Source: Mycobacterium botniense
GTDB lineage: Bacteria; Actinomycetota; Actinomycetes; Mycobacteriales; Mycobacteriaceae
Direction: 5' to 3'
Length of the DNA stretch: 64,000 nt
Assembly: GCF_010723305.1 (NCBI RefSeq)
Contig: NZ_BLKW01000002.1
Coordinates: forward strand, 434,001-498,000
Position numbers and translations under genes: made by a program. Shown one piece after another: positions 56,110-64,000 of the stretch (the first letter of the stretch is position 1; each line of letters begins with the position of its first letter). Under the pieces are notes generated by a model that was not told the DNA's origin, searched no databases, and was given only the letters and a program-made list of their open reading frames with translations.

Positions 56110-56844
56110 ATGAACGGCCCGGTCACCTACCGCTACGAGGAGCCCATCGCGGTCATCACGATGGATGACGGCAAGGTCAATGTCCTGGGGCCGGGCATGC
56201 AGCGCGCCCTGAACGACGCGCTCGACAACGCCGACCGCGACGATGCCGGCGCGATCGTGATCACCGGCAACGACCGGGTGTTCAGCGCCGGGTTCGACCT
56301 GAAGATACTCACCTCAGGGCAGGTGCAGCCCGCGGTCGACATGCTCAAAGGCGGATTCGAGCTGGCTCATCGGCTGTTGTCCTACCCCAAGCCGGTGGTG
56401 ATGGCCTGCACCGGTCACGCCATCGCGATGGGGGCGTTTTTGTTGGCCAGCGGCGACCACCGGATAGCCGCCCCCGCCTGCACTATCCAGGCCAACGAGG
56501 TCGCGATCGGTATGACAATCCCCTACGCGGCCCTGGAGATCCTCAAACTGCGTCTGACACCGTCGGCCTACCAGCAGGCCACCGGGCTGGCCAAGACTTT
56601 TTTCGGTGAAACCGCGATCGCTGCGGGCTTGCTCGACGAGATCGTGCTGCCCGAGATGGTGCACAGCCGCGCTGAAGAGGCGGCCCGCGAGTTCGCCACG
56701 CTCAACCGGCAGGCGCATGCCGCCACCAAACTGCGCGTCCGCGCCGATGCGCTGGCCGGCATCCGTGCGGGGATCGACGGGATATTCGCGGAATTCGGGC
56801 TGGACGAACCACCGGGCGCCGGGCCGGCCTCCCCGCGAGCGTGA
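56110..56844 (+). CDS. echA3: Enoyl-CoA hydratase/isomerase family protein EchA3
   Basis: A 244-residue crotonase-fold protein. VFSAGFDLKIL and VVMACTGHAIAMGAFLLASGDHR provide the oxyanion-hole segments. The second catalytic Glu of true hydratases is not evident, as in many crotonase relatives, so the reaction is uncertain. AAGGAG lies 7 nt before ATG 56110. In M. tuberculosis this gene is next to recC; here four genes intervene. Confidence 0.88.
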   Translation: MNGPVTYRYEEPIAVITMDDGKVNVLGPGMQRALNDALDNADRDDAGAIVITGNDRVFSAGFDLKILTSGQVQPAVDMLKGGFELAHRLLSYPKPVVMACTGHAIAMGAFLLASGDHRIAAPACTIQANEVAIGMTIPYAALEILKLRLTPSAYQQATGLAKTFFGETAIAAGLLDEIVLPEMVHSRAEEAAREFATLNRQAHAATKLRVRADALAGIRAGIDGIFAEFGLDEPPGAGPASPRA

Positions 56845-56982
56845 CGCTGCGGCCGGTGTCCCGGGATTGGGCCGTGGCGGTGTGCCCGCCACCGAGCAGG
56901 GCGGTGCGACACCGTCACACCGGGTGGCCGCCGGAGGTGGCGGCACGTCGGCGCACCCCGACCGGGCCCGGTCCGGGCGTTA

Positions 56983-57999
56983 TCACCGGCGATACCGCTG
57001 CAGGTACTCCGCCCAGTCCCAGGTCAGCAGGAACGCCTGGGCGGCCGCATATCCCCGGTCGAAGAGCTCCTCGAGCCGCTTTCGGGAGACGCTGAAGTCG
57101 AGCACACCGACCGGGGTGGATTCCACCAGGATTGCCCGGGACCTGACCCACGGCAGGTTCAGATGTGTCTGGTCGTGACCCACCAACATGGTGGTGAGCA
57201 GGCTTTCCAGCAAAGACGTCTGGTCGAAAAGCCGCAACGGCCGCAGCGCGGGCATCACTTCGCTCACACCCTCGGCGAGCCTGGGCACCACGGTGATCCC
57301 GAATGTCGGCCAGCGCGGCAGCTTGCCATCGGGCCGGTCGAACGTGTCAACCGGAAAATTCGACAGCACTCCCCCGTCGACCAGGGTCGACGTCAGACCG
57401 GTAGCGCTGGTCAGGGTGACCGGCTTGTAGAAGAACGGGATCGCCATCGACGCGCGCACCGCGTCGGCGACGAGTTGCTCGTCGGGGTCTAACCCGTAGA
57501 CCCGCCGATAGTCCCAGGGCAACCGGACCAGCTGCGCCGTCGTCACGTCGGCCACGGTCACAACGGCCCGGTAGCGGCGCTCCTTGAGCAGATAGTCCTC
57601 GTCGAGCATCAGATCACCGAAGGTGGTGACACCCAGGTTCTTCAGCTCGCTGCGGATCCACTCGTAGGCGAAGTCGCCGCGGTACATGCTGGAGTCGCGC
57701 AGCAGGCCCCACACCGGACCGAGAAAGGGCACCGGCGCCGCGTCACGCCATTTGCGCAGCGGCACCGACAGCGCCAGCTCCTTGACCTCCGCGCTCGTCA
57801 CCCGGTCACTTGTGGACATCGCCGCCAAAATCGCCGCGACCACCGAGCCGGCGGAAACACCTGACACCCGTGGGAACGAATATCCGGCGTCCATCAGCGC
57901 GACGACGGCACCGACCAGCCCGATGAACTTCGTCCCGCCGCCGGACAGCACCAGGTCGGCGACCTTCGGTGGCGGCGTAGTCGAGTGCTCCTCTGTCAT
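56983..57999 (-). CDS. Patatin-like phospholipase
   Basis: A 338-residue patatin-family acyl hydrolase with a Ser-Asp dyad. The oxyanion loop SGGGTKFIG begins at 19, the nucleophile elbow GVSAGS holds Ser49, and the catalytic Asp208 is in VDGG. ATG 57999 with GGAAGG about 7 nt upstream is the start; the frame extends to 58080 without support. It would act on phospholipids or related acyl esters. No signal peptide is apparent. It is absent at this position in M. tuberculosis. Confidence 0.88.
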   Translation of the reverse strand: MTEEHSTTPPPKVADLVLSGGGTKFIGLVGAVVALMDAGYSFPRVSGVSAGSVVAAILAAMSTSDRVTSAEVKELALSVPLRKWRDAAPVPFLGPVWGLLRDSSMYRGDFAYEWIRSELKNLGVTTFGDLMLDEDYLLKERRYRAVVTVADVTTAQLVRLPWDYRRVYGLDPDEQLVADAVRASMAIPFFYKPVTLTSATGLTSTLVDGGVLSNFPVDTFDRPDGKLPRWPTFGITVVPRLAEGVSEVMPALRPLRLFDQTSLLESLLTTMLVGHDQTHLNLPWVRSRAILVESTPVGVLDFSVSRKRLEELFDRGYAAAQAFLLTWDWAEYLQRYRR

Positions 58000-58095
58000 G
58001 GACGCCCTTCCTGTTCGCAGCAGCTGAGAAAGCCGCGGCCGCACCGCCGAGCGCCGGGGTTGCCGAGCATATTCGGCCATCCCGACCTGCCCGGC

Positions 58096-58551
58096 TCAGC
58101 TGTCAGCGGAAACCCATTCGTAGGGGAGGAATTTACCGTCGAACGTCACCACCACCCGGTCACCGGAGGGGTGTGGTTTCTTGTGCAGCTCCACGCTCAT
58201 GTTGATCGCGCTCATAATCCCGTCGCCGAACTGCTCATGGATGAGCTCCTTGATCGCCGGGCCGTAGACCTGGATCGCTTCGTAGAAGCGGTAGATGGTC
58301 GGGTCGGTGGGCACCGCGGTCGGCAGCCCGCCGCGCATCGGGGTGGCGGCCAATACCGGTATCGCCGATTCGTCCAGACCCAGCATCTCGACGAGGACCT
58401 TGGCCAGCTCCACGGGAATCGGGTGCTGGCCGAGCAACGCCGCCGTGGTCCACACCACGGGCTTGCCGATGGCGTCGGCCAGCTCCTGCCAGCTCAAACC
58501 CTTCTGCAGACGGGCCACGACAATCTGCTCGGTGATCTCGTTTCGGGTCAT
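58096..58551 (-). CDS. cynS: Cyanate hydratase (cyanase)
   Basis: Cyanase converts cyanate plus bicarbonate to ammonia and carbon dioxide. The 151-residue product matches the family length. The catalytic Arg88, Glu91 and Ser114 align with E. coli Arg96, Glu99 and Ser122 (constant offset of 8). The N-terminal domain is a helix-turn-helix-like fold used for decamerisation. ATG 58551 is the family start; the frame extends to 58752 without similarity. No cynR, cynT or transporter gene is next to it. Confidence 0.93.
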   Translation of the reverse strand: MTRNEITEQIVVARLQKGLSWQELADAIGKPVVWTTAALLGQHPIPVELAKVLVEMLGLDESAIPVLAATPMRGGLPTAVPTDPTIYRFYEAIQVYGPAIKELIHEQFGDGIMSAINMSVELHKKPHPSGDRVVVTFDGKFLPYEWVSADS

Positions 58552-58598
58552 GCCCCCCAGCATGCACCCCGAGCGCGGGTGCGCGCGGCGGCCCCCGC

Positions 58599-59366
58599 TT
58601 ACCCGCTCCGGTGTCCCAGCGGTTTGGTGGCCACCACCAGTCGGGTGGGGACCCAGGGACCCCCGTACCACATCCGCCAGCCCAGGTTGCGGTGGCGCAC
58701 CTCGCACCAGCCAAGTTCCCGCACATGCTCGGCATGCGCGCGCGTACCCCACAAATCCGCGACGGCCAGCCGGCCACCCGGACGCAGCACCCGAACCGCC
58801 TCGCTGAGCGCCTGCCGCCGGCCGGCGGGGGTCGGAATGTTATGGATTGCCAGGCTGCTGACCACGACGTCGACGCTCTGGTCGGCGAACGGCAGGGCGG
58901 TGATGTCGGCGGTGTGCACCTCGACCCGATCGGCCACCCCCTCCAGCTCCGCATTGGCCAGCGTGGCCTGCGGGGAGTTGCCGGTTTGATCAGCGCGCCA
59001 CAGGTCGACGCCGATGGCACGCCCGCGCGGCAGCCGCTTGGCCGCGGCCAGCAGCACCGCGCCGCGTCCACACCCGAGATCGACCAGTGTCTCATCGCCG
59101 CGCAACCGCAGATCGTCGAGGATGCGCTCCCACACCACGAACTTGCCGACCCGGGTGGCGTAGCCGTACGAGGCGGCGCTGGCGGCGATCCCGGCGGCGG
59201 ACAAGCCCGTCAGCGCGGCAACGGCCCGCCTGCCGCGGGCCAGGCTGATGATGCTGCATGCCGCCAATGCGGCGCAGTCGACGACGATCATCGCGGCCTG
59301 CACCCGCGCGGGCACGGTATGGAAAGACCCGTCGATGCCGTAGTCGCCCTTGCGGTCACGCCCCAC
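58599..59366 (-). CDS. Class I SAM-dependent methyltransferase with N-terminal membrane helices
   Basis: A 255-residue protein with two predicted hydrophobic helices at about 22-44 and 47-68, then a class I methyltransferase domain. Motif I is VDLGCGRG (95-102), then GVDLWR, and a post-I DVVVSSLAIHNI segment. GTG 59366 is preferred because a GGGGGG run sits just upstream, after the nitroreductase stop. An earlier start at 59411 would overlap that gene. The substrate is unknown; a lipid or hydrophobic metabolite is likely given the membrane anchor. Confidence 0.84.
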   Translation of the reverse strand: MGRDRKGDYGIDGSFHTVPARVQAAMIVVDCAALAACSIISLARGRRAVAALTGLSAAGIAASAASYGYATRVGKFVVWERILDDLRLRGDETLVDLGCGRGAVLLAAAKRLPRGRAIGVDLWRADQTGNSPQATLANAELEGVADRVEVHTADITALPFADQSVDVVVSSLAIHNIPTPAGRRQALSEAVRVLRPGGRLAVADLWGTRAHAEHVRELGWCEVRHRNLGWRMWYGGPWVPTRLVVATKPLGHRSG

Positions 59367-59379
59367 CGCTACCCCCCGA

Positions 59380-59895
59380 TCACCAGTGCCCGCGGTGGAC
59401 GACTTCGGCAAACGGTCGCCGGTTGGGTGTGCGGATCGGGGCCAGCGGACGGTCGGCCGGGTAGCCCAGGCCGAGCAGGTAAGCGACCAGACGGTCCGCG
59501 GGCACCCCCAGGATGGCGCGGGCCTTGTCCTGATCGCCCACCGAGGAATGGCCGGTGCCGATCCCCATGTCAGTGGCCGCGATCATCATCGCCATCGTCG
59601 CCTGCCCGATGTCGTACTGGTCGGTGAGCTTGCGGCGTTCATTCGGCGGGACCGGGACGACCAGGGCGATCGCGGCCGCCGCCGAGGCGATATGCCCGGC
59701 GCCTTGCCACACCGTCGACAGTTCTTGCAGCTGCGCCCGATCGGTGACGATGACGAAGTCCCGCGGCTGACGGTTTTTCGCTGACGGGGCCCGCCAGCCG
59801 GCCTCAACGATCCGGTTCAGGTCGGGCTCGGGGAGCGGCTCAGGCCGGTAATGCCGGACATTGCGGCGCGCGCGGAGTGCATCCCAGGCTTCCAT
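59380..59895 (-). CDS. Nitroreductase family flavoprotein
   Basis: A 171-residue small FMN-dependent nitroreductase-fold protein. RRNVRHYRPEPLP at the N-terminus binds FMN phosphate. The sequence AGWRAPSAKNRQPRDFVIV is typical, and the C-terminal GLGYPADRPLAPIRTP is a family hallmark. NAD(P)H-dependent reduction of an unknown substrate is expected. It starts a minus-strand run: nitroreductase, methyltransferase, cyanase, patatin. Confidence 0.88.
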   Translation of the reverse strand: MEAWDALRARRNVRHYRPEPLPEPDLNRIVEAGWRAPSAKNRQPRDFVIVTDRAQLQELSTVWQGAGHIASAAAAIALVVPVPPNERRKLTDQYDIGQATMAMMIAATDMGIGTGHSSVGDQDKARAILGVPADRLVAYLLGLGYPADRPLAPIRTPNRRPFAEVVHRGHW

Positions 59896-60031
59896 CTGGT
59901 CCCTTTCTCGTCACCAGCTGTCCCGTAGAGCCGGCTGTCTTCCCGACGGCCACGTCTCACGATCGCACACCGCGGCGACACGGGCTGAAACCGGCGCGGC
60001 TGTCGGCGCGGACGTTTATGGTGGCAGCGCT

Positions 60032-63000
60032 ATGGCACTTCATGTGCACCGTGCCGAGCGCACCGACCTGCTGGCCGACGGACTGGGCGCCCTGTTAGCC
60101 GATCCGCTGCCCGATCCGTTCGCCCAGGAGCTGGTGCTGGTCGCGGCGCGGGGCGTGGAACGCTGGCTCAGCCAGCGGCTTTCCCACCTGCTCGGTCGCG
60201 GCCGCGGTGACGACGGGGTGTGCGCCGGGGTGGCGTTTCGCAGCCCGCGTTCGCTGATCGCCGAAATCACCGGCGCCGCCGACGCCGACCCTTGGTCGGC
60301 GGAGGCGATGACCTGGCCGCTGCTGGAGGTTATCGACTGCTGCCTGGACGAGCCGTGGTGCCGGCCGCTGGCAAAACACTTGGGGCACTTCCATAGCGGC
60401 GACGAGGCGGAGTTGCGGCGCGGCCGGCGCTATTCGGTGGCGCGGCGGCTGGCGGGGTTGTTCGCGTCCTATGCACGGCAGCGTCCGCAGCTGCTGGCCG
60501 ACTGGCTGGACGGCCGCACCGCAGGACTCGACGCCGACCTGGCCTGGCAGCCCGAACTCTGGCGGGCACTGGTCGGGCGGGTCCAGGCCGACCCGCCGCA
60601 GGTGAGACATCAGCGGACGCTGGCCCGGCTGCGGGCCGGCCCGGTTGAGCTGCCGGCACGGCTCTCGCTGTTCGGGCACACCCGGCTGGCGTGCACCGAG
60701 GTGGAATTGCTCGACGCGCTGGCCACCCACCACGACCTGCACCTGTGGCTGCCGCACCCCAGCGACGACCTGTGGCGGGCGCTGGCCGGCACGCACGGCG
60801 CGGTACCGCGCGCCGCGGACACCAGCCGGCACGCGGCGCGTCACCCGCTGCTGAAAACCCTGGCCCGGGATCTGCGTGAACTGCAGCGCGCACTGCCCGG
60901 CGACGCCGCGTCGGACGAATACCTCACCGGCGCAAGCAAACCCGACACCTTGCTGGGCTGGCTGCAATCCGACATCGCCGCCAACGCCGTCCGCAGCCAC
61001 GGGCGGGTGCTGGCCAGCGGAGACCGCTCGGTGCAGGTGCACGCCTGCCACGGCCCCGCCTGGCAGGTCGATGTGCTGCGCGAGGTGCTGCTGGGACTGC
61101 TTCAGGACGACCCGACACTTCAGCCGCGCGACATCGTGGTGATGTGCCCGGACATCGAGACCTACGCGCCGCTGATCGTCGCGGCCTTCGGGGTCGGCGA
61201 CACCGCCGATGACGGCCATCCCGCCCATCGGTTACGGGTCAAGCTGGCCGACCGCGCACCGACTCAGACCAACCCGCTGCTGGCCGTCGCCGCCGAACTG
61301 CTGGCCATCGCCGGAACCCGCGCCACCGCCACCGAAGTGCTCGACCTCGCGCAGCGGGCCCCGGTGCGCGCCCGCTTCGGTTTCACCGACGACGACCTGG
61401 ACACCATCACCGGGTGGGTGCGGGACTCCAACATCCGCTGGGGCTTCGACCAGCACCACCGCCGGCCCTACGGGCTGGACCACCTCGTGCACAACACCTG
61501 GCGGTTCGGGCTGGACCGGATCCTGACCGGGGTGGCGATGTCGGATGACTCGCGGGCCTGGCTGGGCACCGCGCTGCCGCTTGACGACGTCGGCAGCGAC
61601 CAGGTGGAGCTGGCCGGGCGGTTGGCCGAGTTCGTTGAACGGCTGCACGATACCGTCGAAAATCTCAGTGGCACAAAAACTTTAACGGAGTGGCTGGAGA
61701 CGCTCAGCGCGGGGGTGGAGCGGCTCACCGCAGCCGGCGACGCCTGGCAGCAGGCGCAGCTGCGCCGCGAGTTCGCCGATGTTTCGGCCCAGGCGGGCTC
61801 ACACGCCTCGACCCTGCTGCGGCTCTCTGATGTGTGCTCGCTGCTCGACACGCACCTCGCCGGGCGCCCCACCCGGGCCAACTTTCGCACCGGCACGCTG
61901 ACCGTGTGCACCATGGTGCCGATGCGCTCGGTTCCGCACCGGGTCATCTGCCTGGTGGGGCTGGACGACGGGGTGTTTCCGCGGCTGGCCACTCCCGACG
62001 GCGACGACGTGCTGGCCCGCGAGCCGATGACCGGGGAGCGCGACATCCGTTCCGAGGACCGCCAATTGCTGCTCGACGCCATCTGCGCGGCGACCGACAC
62101 GCTGGTCATCACCTACACCGGGGCCGACGAGCACACCGGGCATCCCCGTCCCCCCGCGGTGCCGCTCGCCGAGTTGCTCGACGCACTGGACCAGACCACC
62201 GAAACACCGGTGCGCCAGCACATCCTGACCCGGCACCCGCTGCAGCCGTTCGACCGCAAGAACGTCACGCCCGGTGCGCTGACGCCCGATCAGCCGTTCA
62301 CGTTCGACCCCGCGGCGCTGACCGCCGCCCGGGCGGCCGCCGGGAAACGCGGCAGCCCGAAACCCTTCATCACCGATCCGCTGCCCGCGCGTCCGGCGGA
62401 CGACATCACGCTGGCCGACCTGCTGGAGTTCTTCACGGACCCGGTGAAAAGCTTTTTCCGGGCACTGGATTACACCCTGCCCGGGGATGTCCAGGTCGTC
62501 AAAGACGCGATGCCGGTCGAGCTCGACCCGCTGGAAGAATGGACGGTCGGCGACCGGATACTGCGCGACCTGGTGCGCGGGATGGACCTCAACACCGCGG
62601 CGCAGCTCGAGTGGCGGCGTGGCACGCTGCCGCCGGCGCAGTTGGGCTGGCGCAAAGCCGGGCAGATCCTGCACGCGGCAGCCGCGGTGGCGACCGCCGC
62701 GCAGCGCTACCGGCAGGGCGCCCCGGCCGCCCACGACGTCGCCGTCGACCTCGGCGGCAACCGGCGCCTCACCGGCACGGTGAGCCCGGTGTTCGACCGC
62801 CGCCTGGTCGCGGTCACCTACTCCAGGCTCGCACCCAAACACACACTGCAGGCGTGGATCTCGCTGGTTGCGCTGACCGCCGGCGAGCCGGACCGGGACT
62901 GGACCGCGATCTGCGTCGGACGCGGCCGCAACGACGGCGTCAAGGTGTGCGCGTTCGGCAAACCGCCCGACGCGCTCCGCGTTCTCAACGACCTGGTCAT

Positions 63001-63307
63001 GCTGTTCGACGCCGGGCACCGCGAGCCGCTGCCGCTGCCGCTCACGACATCGCACACCTGGGCCGAAAAGCGCTCCCACGGCAAAGACCCGACACCCTAC
63101 GCCCGCAGAACGTGGGAGTCGCCCAACCATGACGGTGAAAACCGCGGACGCGCTCACGTGCGGGTGTGGGGAGCCAACGCTCCGCTGGAGGTGCTGCTGA
63201 CACCGCCGCGCCCGGGGGAGGAAATGCCCGGCGAAAACACCCGGCTGGGTGCGCTGGCGGCCCGGCTGTGGCTCCCGATGCTGGCCGCTGCGAGAGACCC
63301 CGGCTGA
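60032..63307 (+). CDS. recC: Exodeoxyribonuclease V subunit gamma
   Basis: RecC holds the RecBCD complex together and scans for Chi. ATG 60032 (MALHVHRAERTD) gives 1091 residues, a usual length. The inactivated helicase and nuclease-like architecture is recognisable (e.g. RGVERWLSQRLSHLLG early, VTYSRLAPKHTLQAWI late). It overlaps recB by one base (TGATG). In mycobacteria RecBCD serves mainly single-strand annealing rather than homologous recombination. Confidence 0.96.
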   Translation: MALHVHRAERTDLLADGLGALLADPLPDPFAQELVLVAARGVERWLSQRLSHLLGRGRGDDGVCAGVAFRSPRSLIAEITGAADADPWSAEAMTWPLLEVIDCCLDEPWCRPLAKHLGHFHSGDEAELRRGRRYSVARRLAGLFASYARQRPQLLADWLDGRTAGLDADLAWQPELWRALVGRVQADPPQVRHQRTLARLRAGPVELPARLSLFGHTRLACTEVELLDALATHHDLHLWLPHPSDDLWRALAGTHGAVPRAADTSRHAARHPLLKTLARDLRELQRALPGDAASDEYLTGASKPDTLLGWLQSDIAANAVRSHGRVLASGDRSVQVHACHGPAWQVDVLREVLLGLLQDDPTLQPRDIVVMCPDIETYAPLIVAAFGVGDTADDGHPAHRLRVKLADRAPTQTNPLLAVAAELLAIAGTRATATEVLDLAQRAPVRARFGFTDDDLDTITGWVRDSNIRWGFDQHHRRPYGLDHLVHNTWRFGLDRILTGVAMSDDSRAWLGTALPLDDVGSDQVELAGRLAEFVERLHDTVENLSGTKTLTEWLETLSAGVERLTAAGDAWQQAQLRREFADVSAQAGSHASTLLRLSDVCSLLDTHLAGRPTRANFRTGTLTVCTMVPMRSVPHRVICLVGLDDGVFPRLATPDGDDVLAREPMTGERDIRSEDRQLLLDAICAATDTLVITYTGADEHTGHPRPPAVPLAELLDALDQTTETPVRQHILTRHPLQPFDRKNVTPGALTPDQPFTFDPAALTAARAAAGKRGSPKPFITDPLPARPADDITLADLLEFFTDPVKSFFRALDYTLPGDVQVVKDAMPVELDPLEEWTVGDRILRDLVRGMDLNTAAQLEWRRGTLPPAQLGWRKAGQILHAAAAVATAAQRYRQGAPAAHDVAVDLGGNRRLTGTVSPVFDRRLVAVTYSRLAPKHTLQAWISLVALTAGEPDRDWTAICVGRGRNDGVKVCAFGKPPDALRVLNDLVMLFDAGHREPLPLPLTTSHTWAEKRSHGKDPTPYARRTWESPNHDGENRGRAHVRVWGANAPLEVLLTPPRPGEEMPGENTRLGALAARLWLPMLAAARDPG

Positions 63308-64000
63308 TGGATCGCTTCGATCTGCTGGGTCCGCTGCCGCGCGCGGGCTCCACCACCGTGCTGGAGGCCAGCGCCGGCACCGGCAAGACGTTCACGCTGG
63401 CCGGGCTGGTCACCCGCTACCTGACCGAAACCGACACCACGCTCGATCAACTGCTGCTGATCACGTTCAACCAAAACGCCAGCCGCGAGCTTCGCGAACG
63501 CGTCCGCGGCCAGATTGTCGAGGCGGCAGCCGCGTTGGAGAATCCCGGCGCGCACCGCAACGAGCTGATCGAGCATCTGCTGCGCGGCAGCGCCCATGAG
63601 CGCGCGACCCGTCGAGCGCGGCTGCGTGACGCGCTGGCCAACTTCGACGCGGCCACCATCGCCACCACCCACGAGTTCTGCGGTCGGGTACTGAAATCGC
63701 TTGGCGTCGCCGGTGATACCGCCGCCGGCGTCACACTGCAGACACGCCTCGACGAGCTGGTCACCGAGACCGTCGACGACCTGTATCTCGCGACGTTCGG
63801 CAGCGGCGACCACGACCCGCCGCTGAGCCGCCAGCAGGCGCTGGAGCTGGCCCGCGCGGTCGTCAACGACCCGTGCGCGCAGCTGCGGCCGCACGATCCC
63901 GGCCCCGACAGCGAGGCCGGTGCCCGGCTGCGCTTCGCCGAAGCGGTGAAAACAGAACTCGACCACCGCAAGCGCCGGCGCCGCGTGCTGGGCTACAGCG
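63307..64000 (+). CDS. recB: Exodeoxyribonuclease V subunit beta (partial, runs off window)
   Basis: The first 231 codons of RecB, the SF1A helicase-nuclease of RecBCD. It starts MDRFDLLGPLPRAGSTTVLE, with Walker A ASAGTGKTF at about 22-30, motif Ia ITFNQNASRELRERV, and TTHEFCGRVL. ATG at 63307 overlaps the recC stop. The rest lies beyond the window. Confidence 0.97.
   Translation, partial: MDRFDLLGPLPRAGSTTVLEASAGTGKTFTLAGLVTRYLTETDTTLDQLLLITFNQNASRELRERVRGQIVEAAAALENPGAHRNELIEHLLRGSAHERATRRARLRDALANFDAATIATTHEFCGRVLKSLGVAGDTAAGVTLQTRLDELVTETVDDLYLATFGSGDHDPPLSRQQALELARAVVNDPCAQLRPHDPGPDSEAGARLRFAEAVKTELDHRKRRRRVLGYS

Overview
The window is a chromosomal segment of a high-GC actinobacterium, almost certainly a slow-growing Mycobacterium. 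The evidence is gene content and order: rpsJ-rplC-rplD, the complete mycofactocin operon, rpsL-rpsG-fusA-tuf, fadE8-echA4-echA5, rpoB-rpoC, rplJ-rplL, the mycolic-acid methyltransferases, hadABC and recCB. Gene names come from recognising protein families and M. tuberculosis order from memory. No database was searched and the species was not identified.

Layout, left to right. (1) 1-1550: start of the S10 ribosomal operon on the minus strand (rplD cut by the window edge). (2) 2045-5701: an accessory block of a lipoprotein carboxylesterase, a cytochrome P450 and a TetR regulator. (3) 5933-13159: mycofactocin (MFT) biosynthesis, mftA to mftG on the minus strand, with mftR divergent on the plus strand. 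The 37-codon precursor gene mftA is present. (4) 13156-16400: a DUF2332 gene, a ferredoxin-reductase-like flavoprotein and an MFT-coupled SDR. (5) 16692-21062: the str operon rpsL-rpsG-fusA-tuf (minus strand), with a good promoter and terminator. (6) 21319-27201: a TetR gene, two tandem secreted DUF3060 proteins and an acyl-CoA degradation operon (fadE8-echA4-PaaX-like-echA5). The mmpS5-mmpL5 efflux genes expected here are missing. (7) 27306-35716: endonuclease IV and rpoB-rpoC. (8) 36107-38562: mkl ATPase and rplJ-rplL with an L10-type leader. (9) 38929-44645: ROK sugar kinase, a small unknown protein and a large GH38 alpha-mannosidase in one operon. (10) 44842-49119 (plus strand): ABC1/UbiB kinase, LipG-type hydrolase and two mycolic-acid methyltransferases (MmaA2-like and MmaA4). 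(11) 49309-53949 (minus strand): thrT, metT, rpmG, hadA-hadB-hadC, trpT, secE, nusG, rplK, rplA. (12) 54061-59895: orphan VapB-like protein, metallo-beta-lactamase-fold hydrolase, a membrane-anchored protein and echA3, then an accessory block (patatin, cyanase, methyltransferase, nitroreductase). (13) 60032-64000: recC and the 5' part of recB.

Three functional themes dominate. The first is the transcription and translation machinery. The second is mycobacterial envelope lipid synthesis: the HadAB/HadBC dehydratases of FAS-II and the MmaA enzymes that decorate the mero-chain. The third is mycofactocin redox chemistry, with likely client or partner enzymes nearby. No insertion sequence, prophage, CRISPR array or rRNA gene was seen. 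The least conventional features are conserved blocks shared by the S10 and S12 leaders, a 12-bp repeat that duplicates a start codon, an 11-bp repeat that duplicates a stop codon, palindromes in a convergent intergenic region, and the two accessory blocks.
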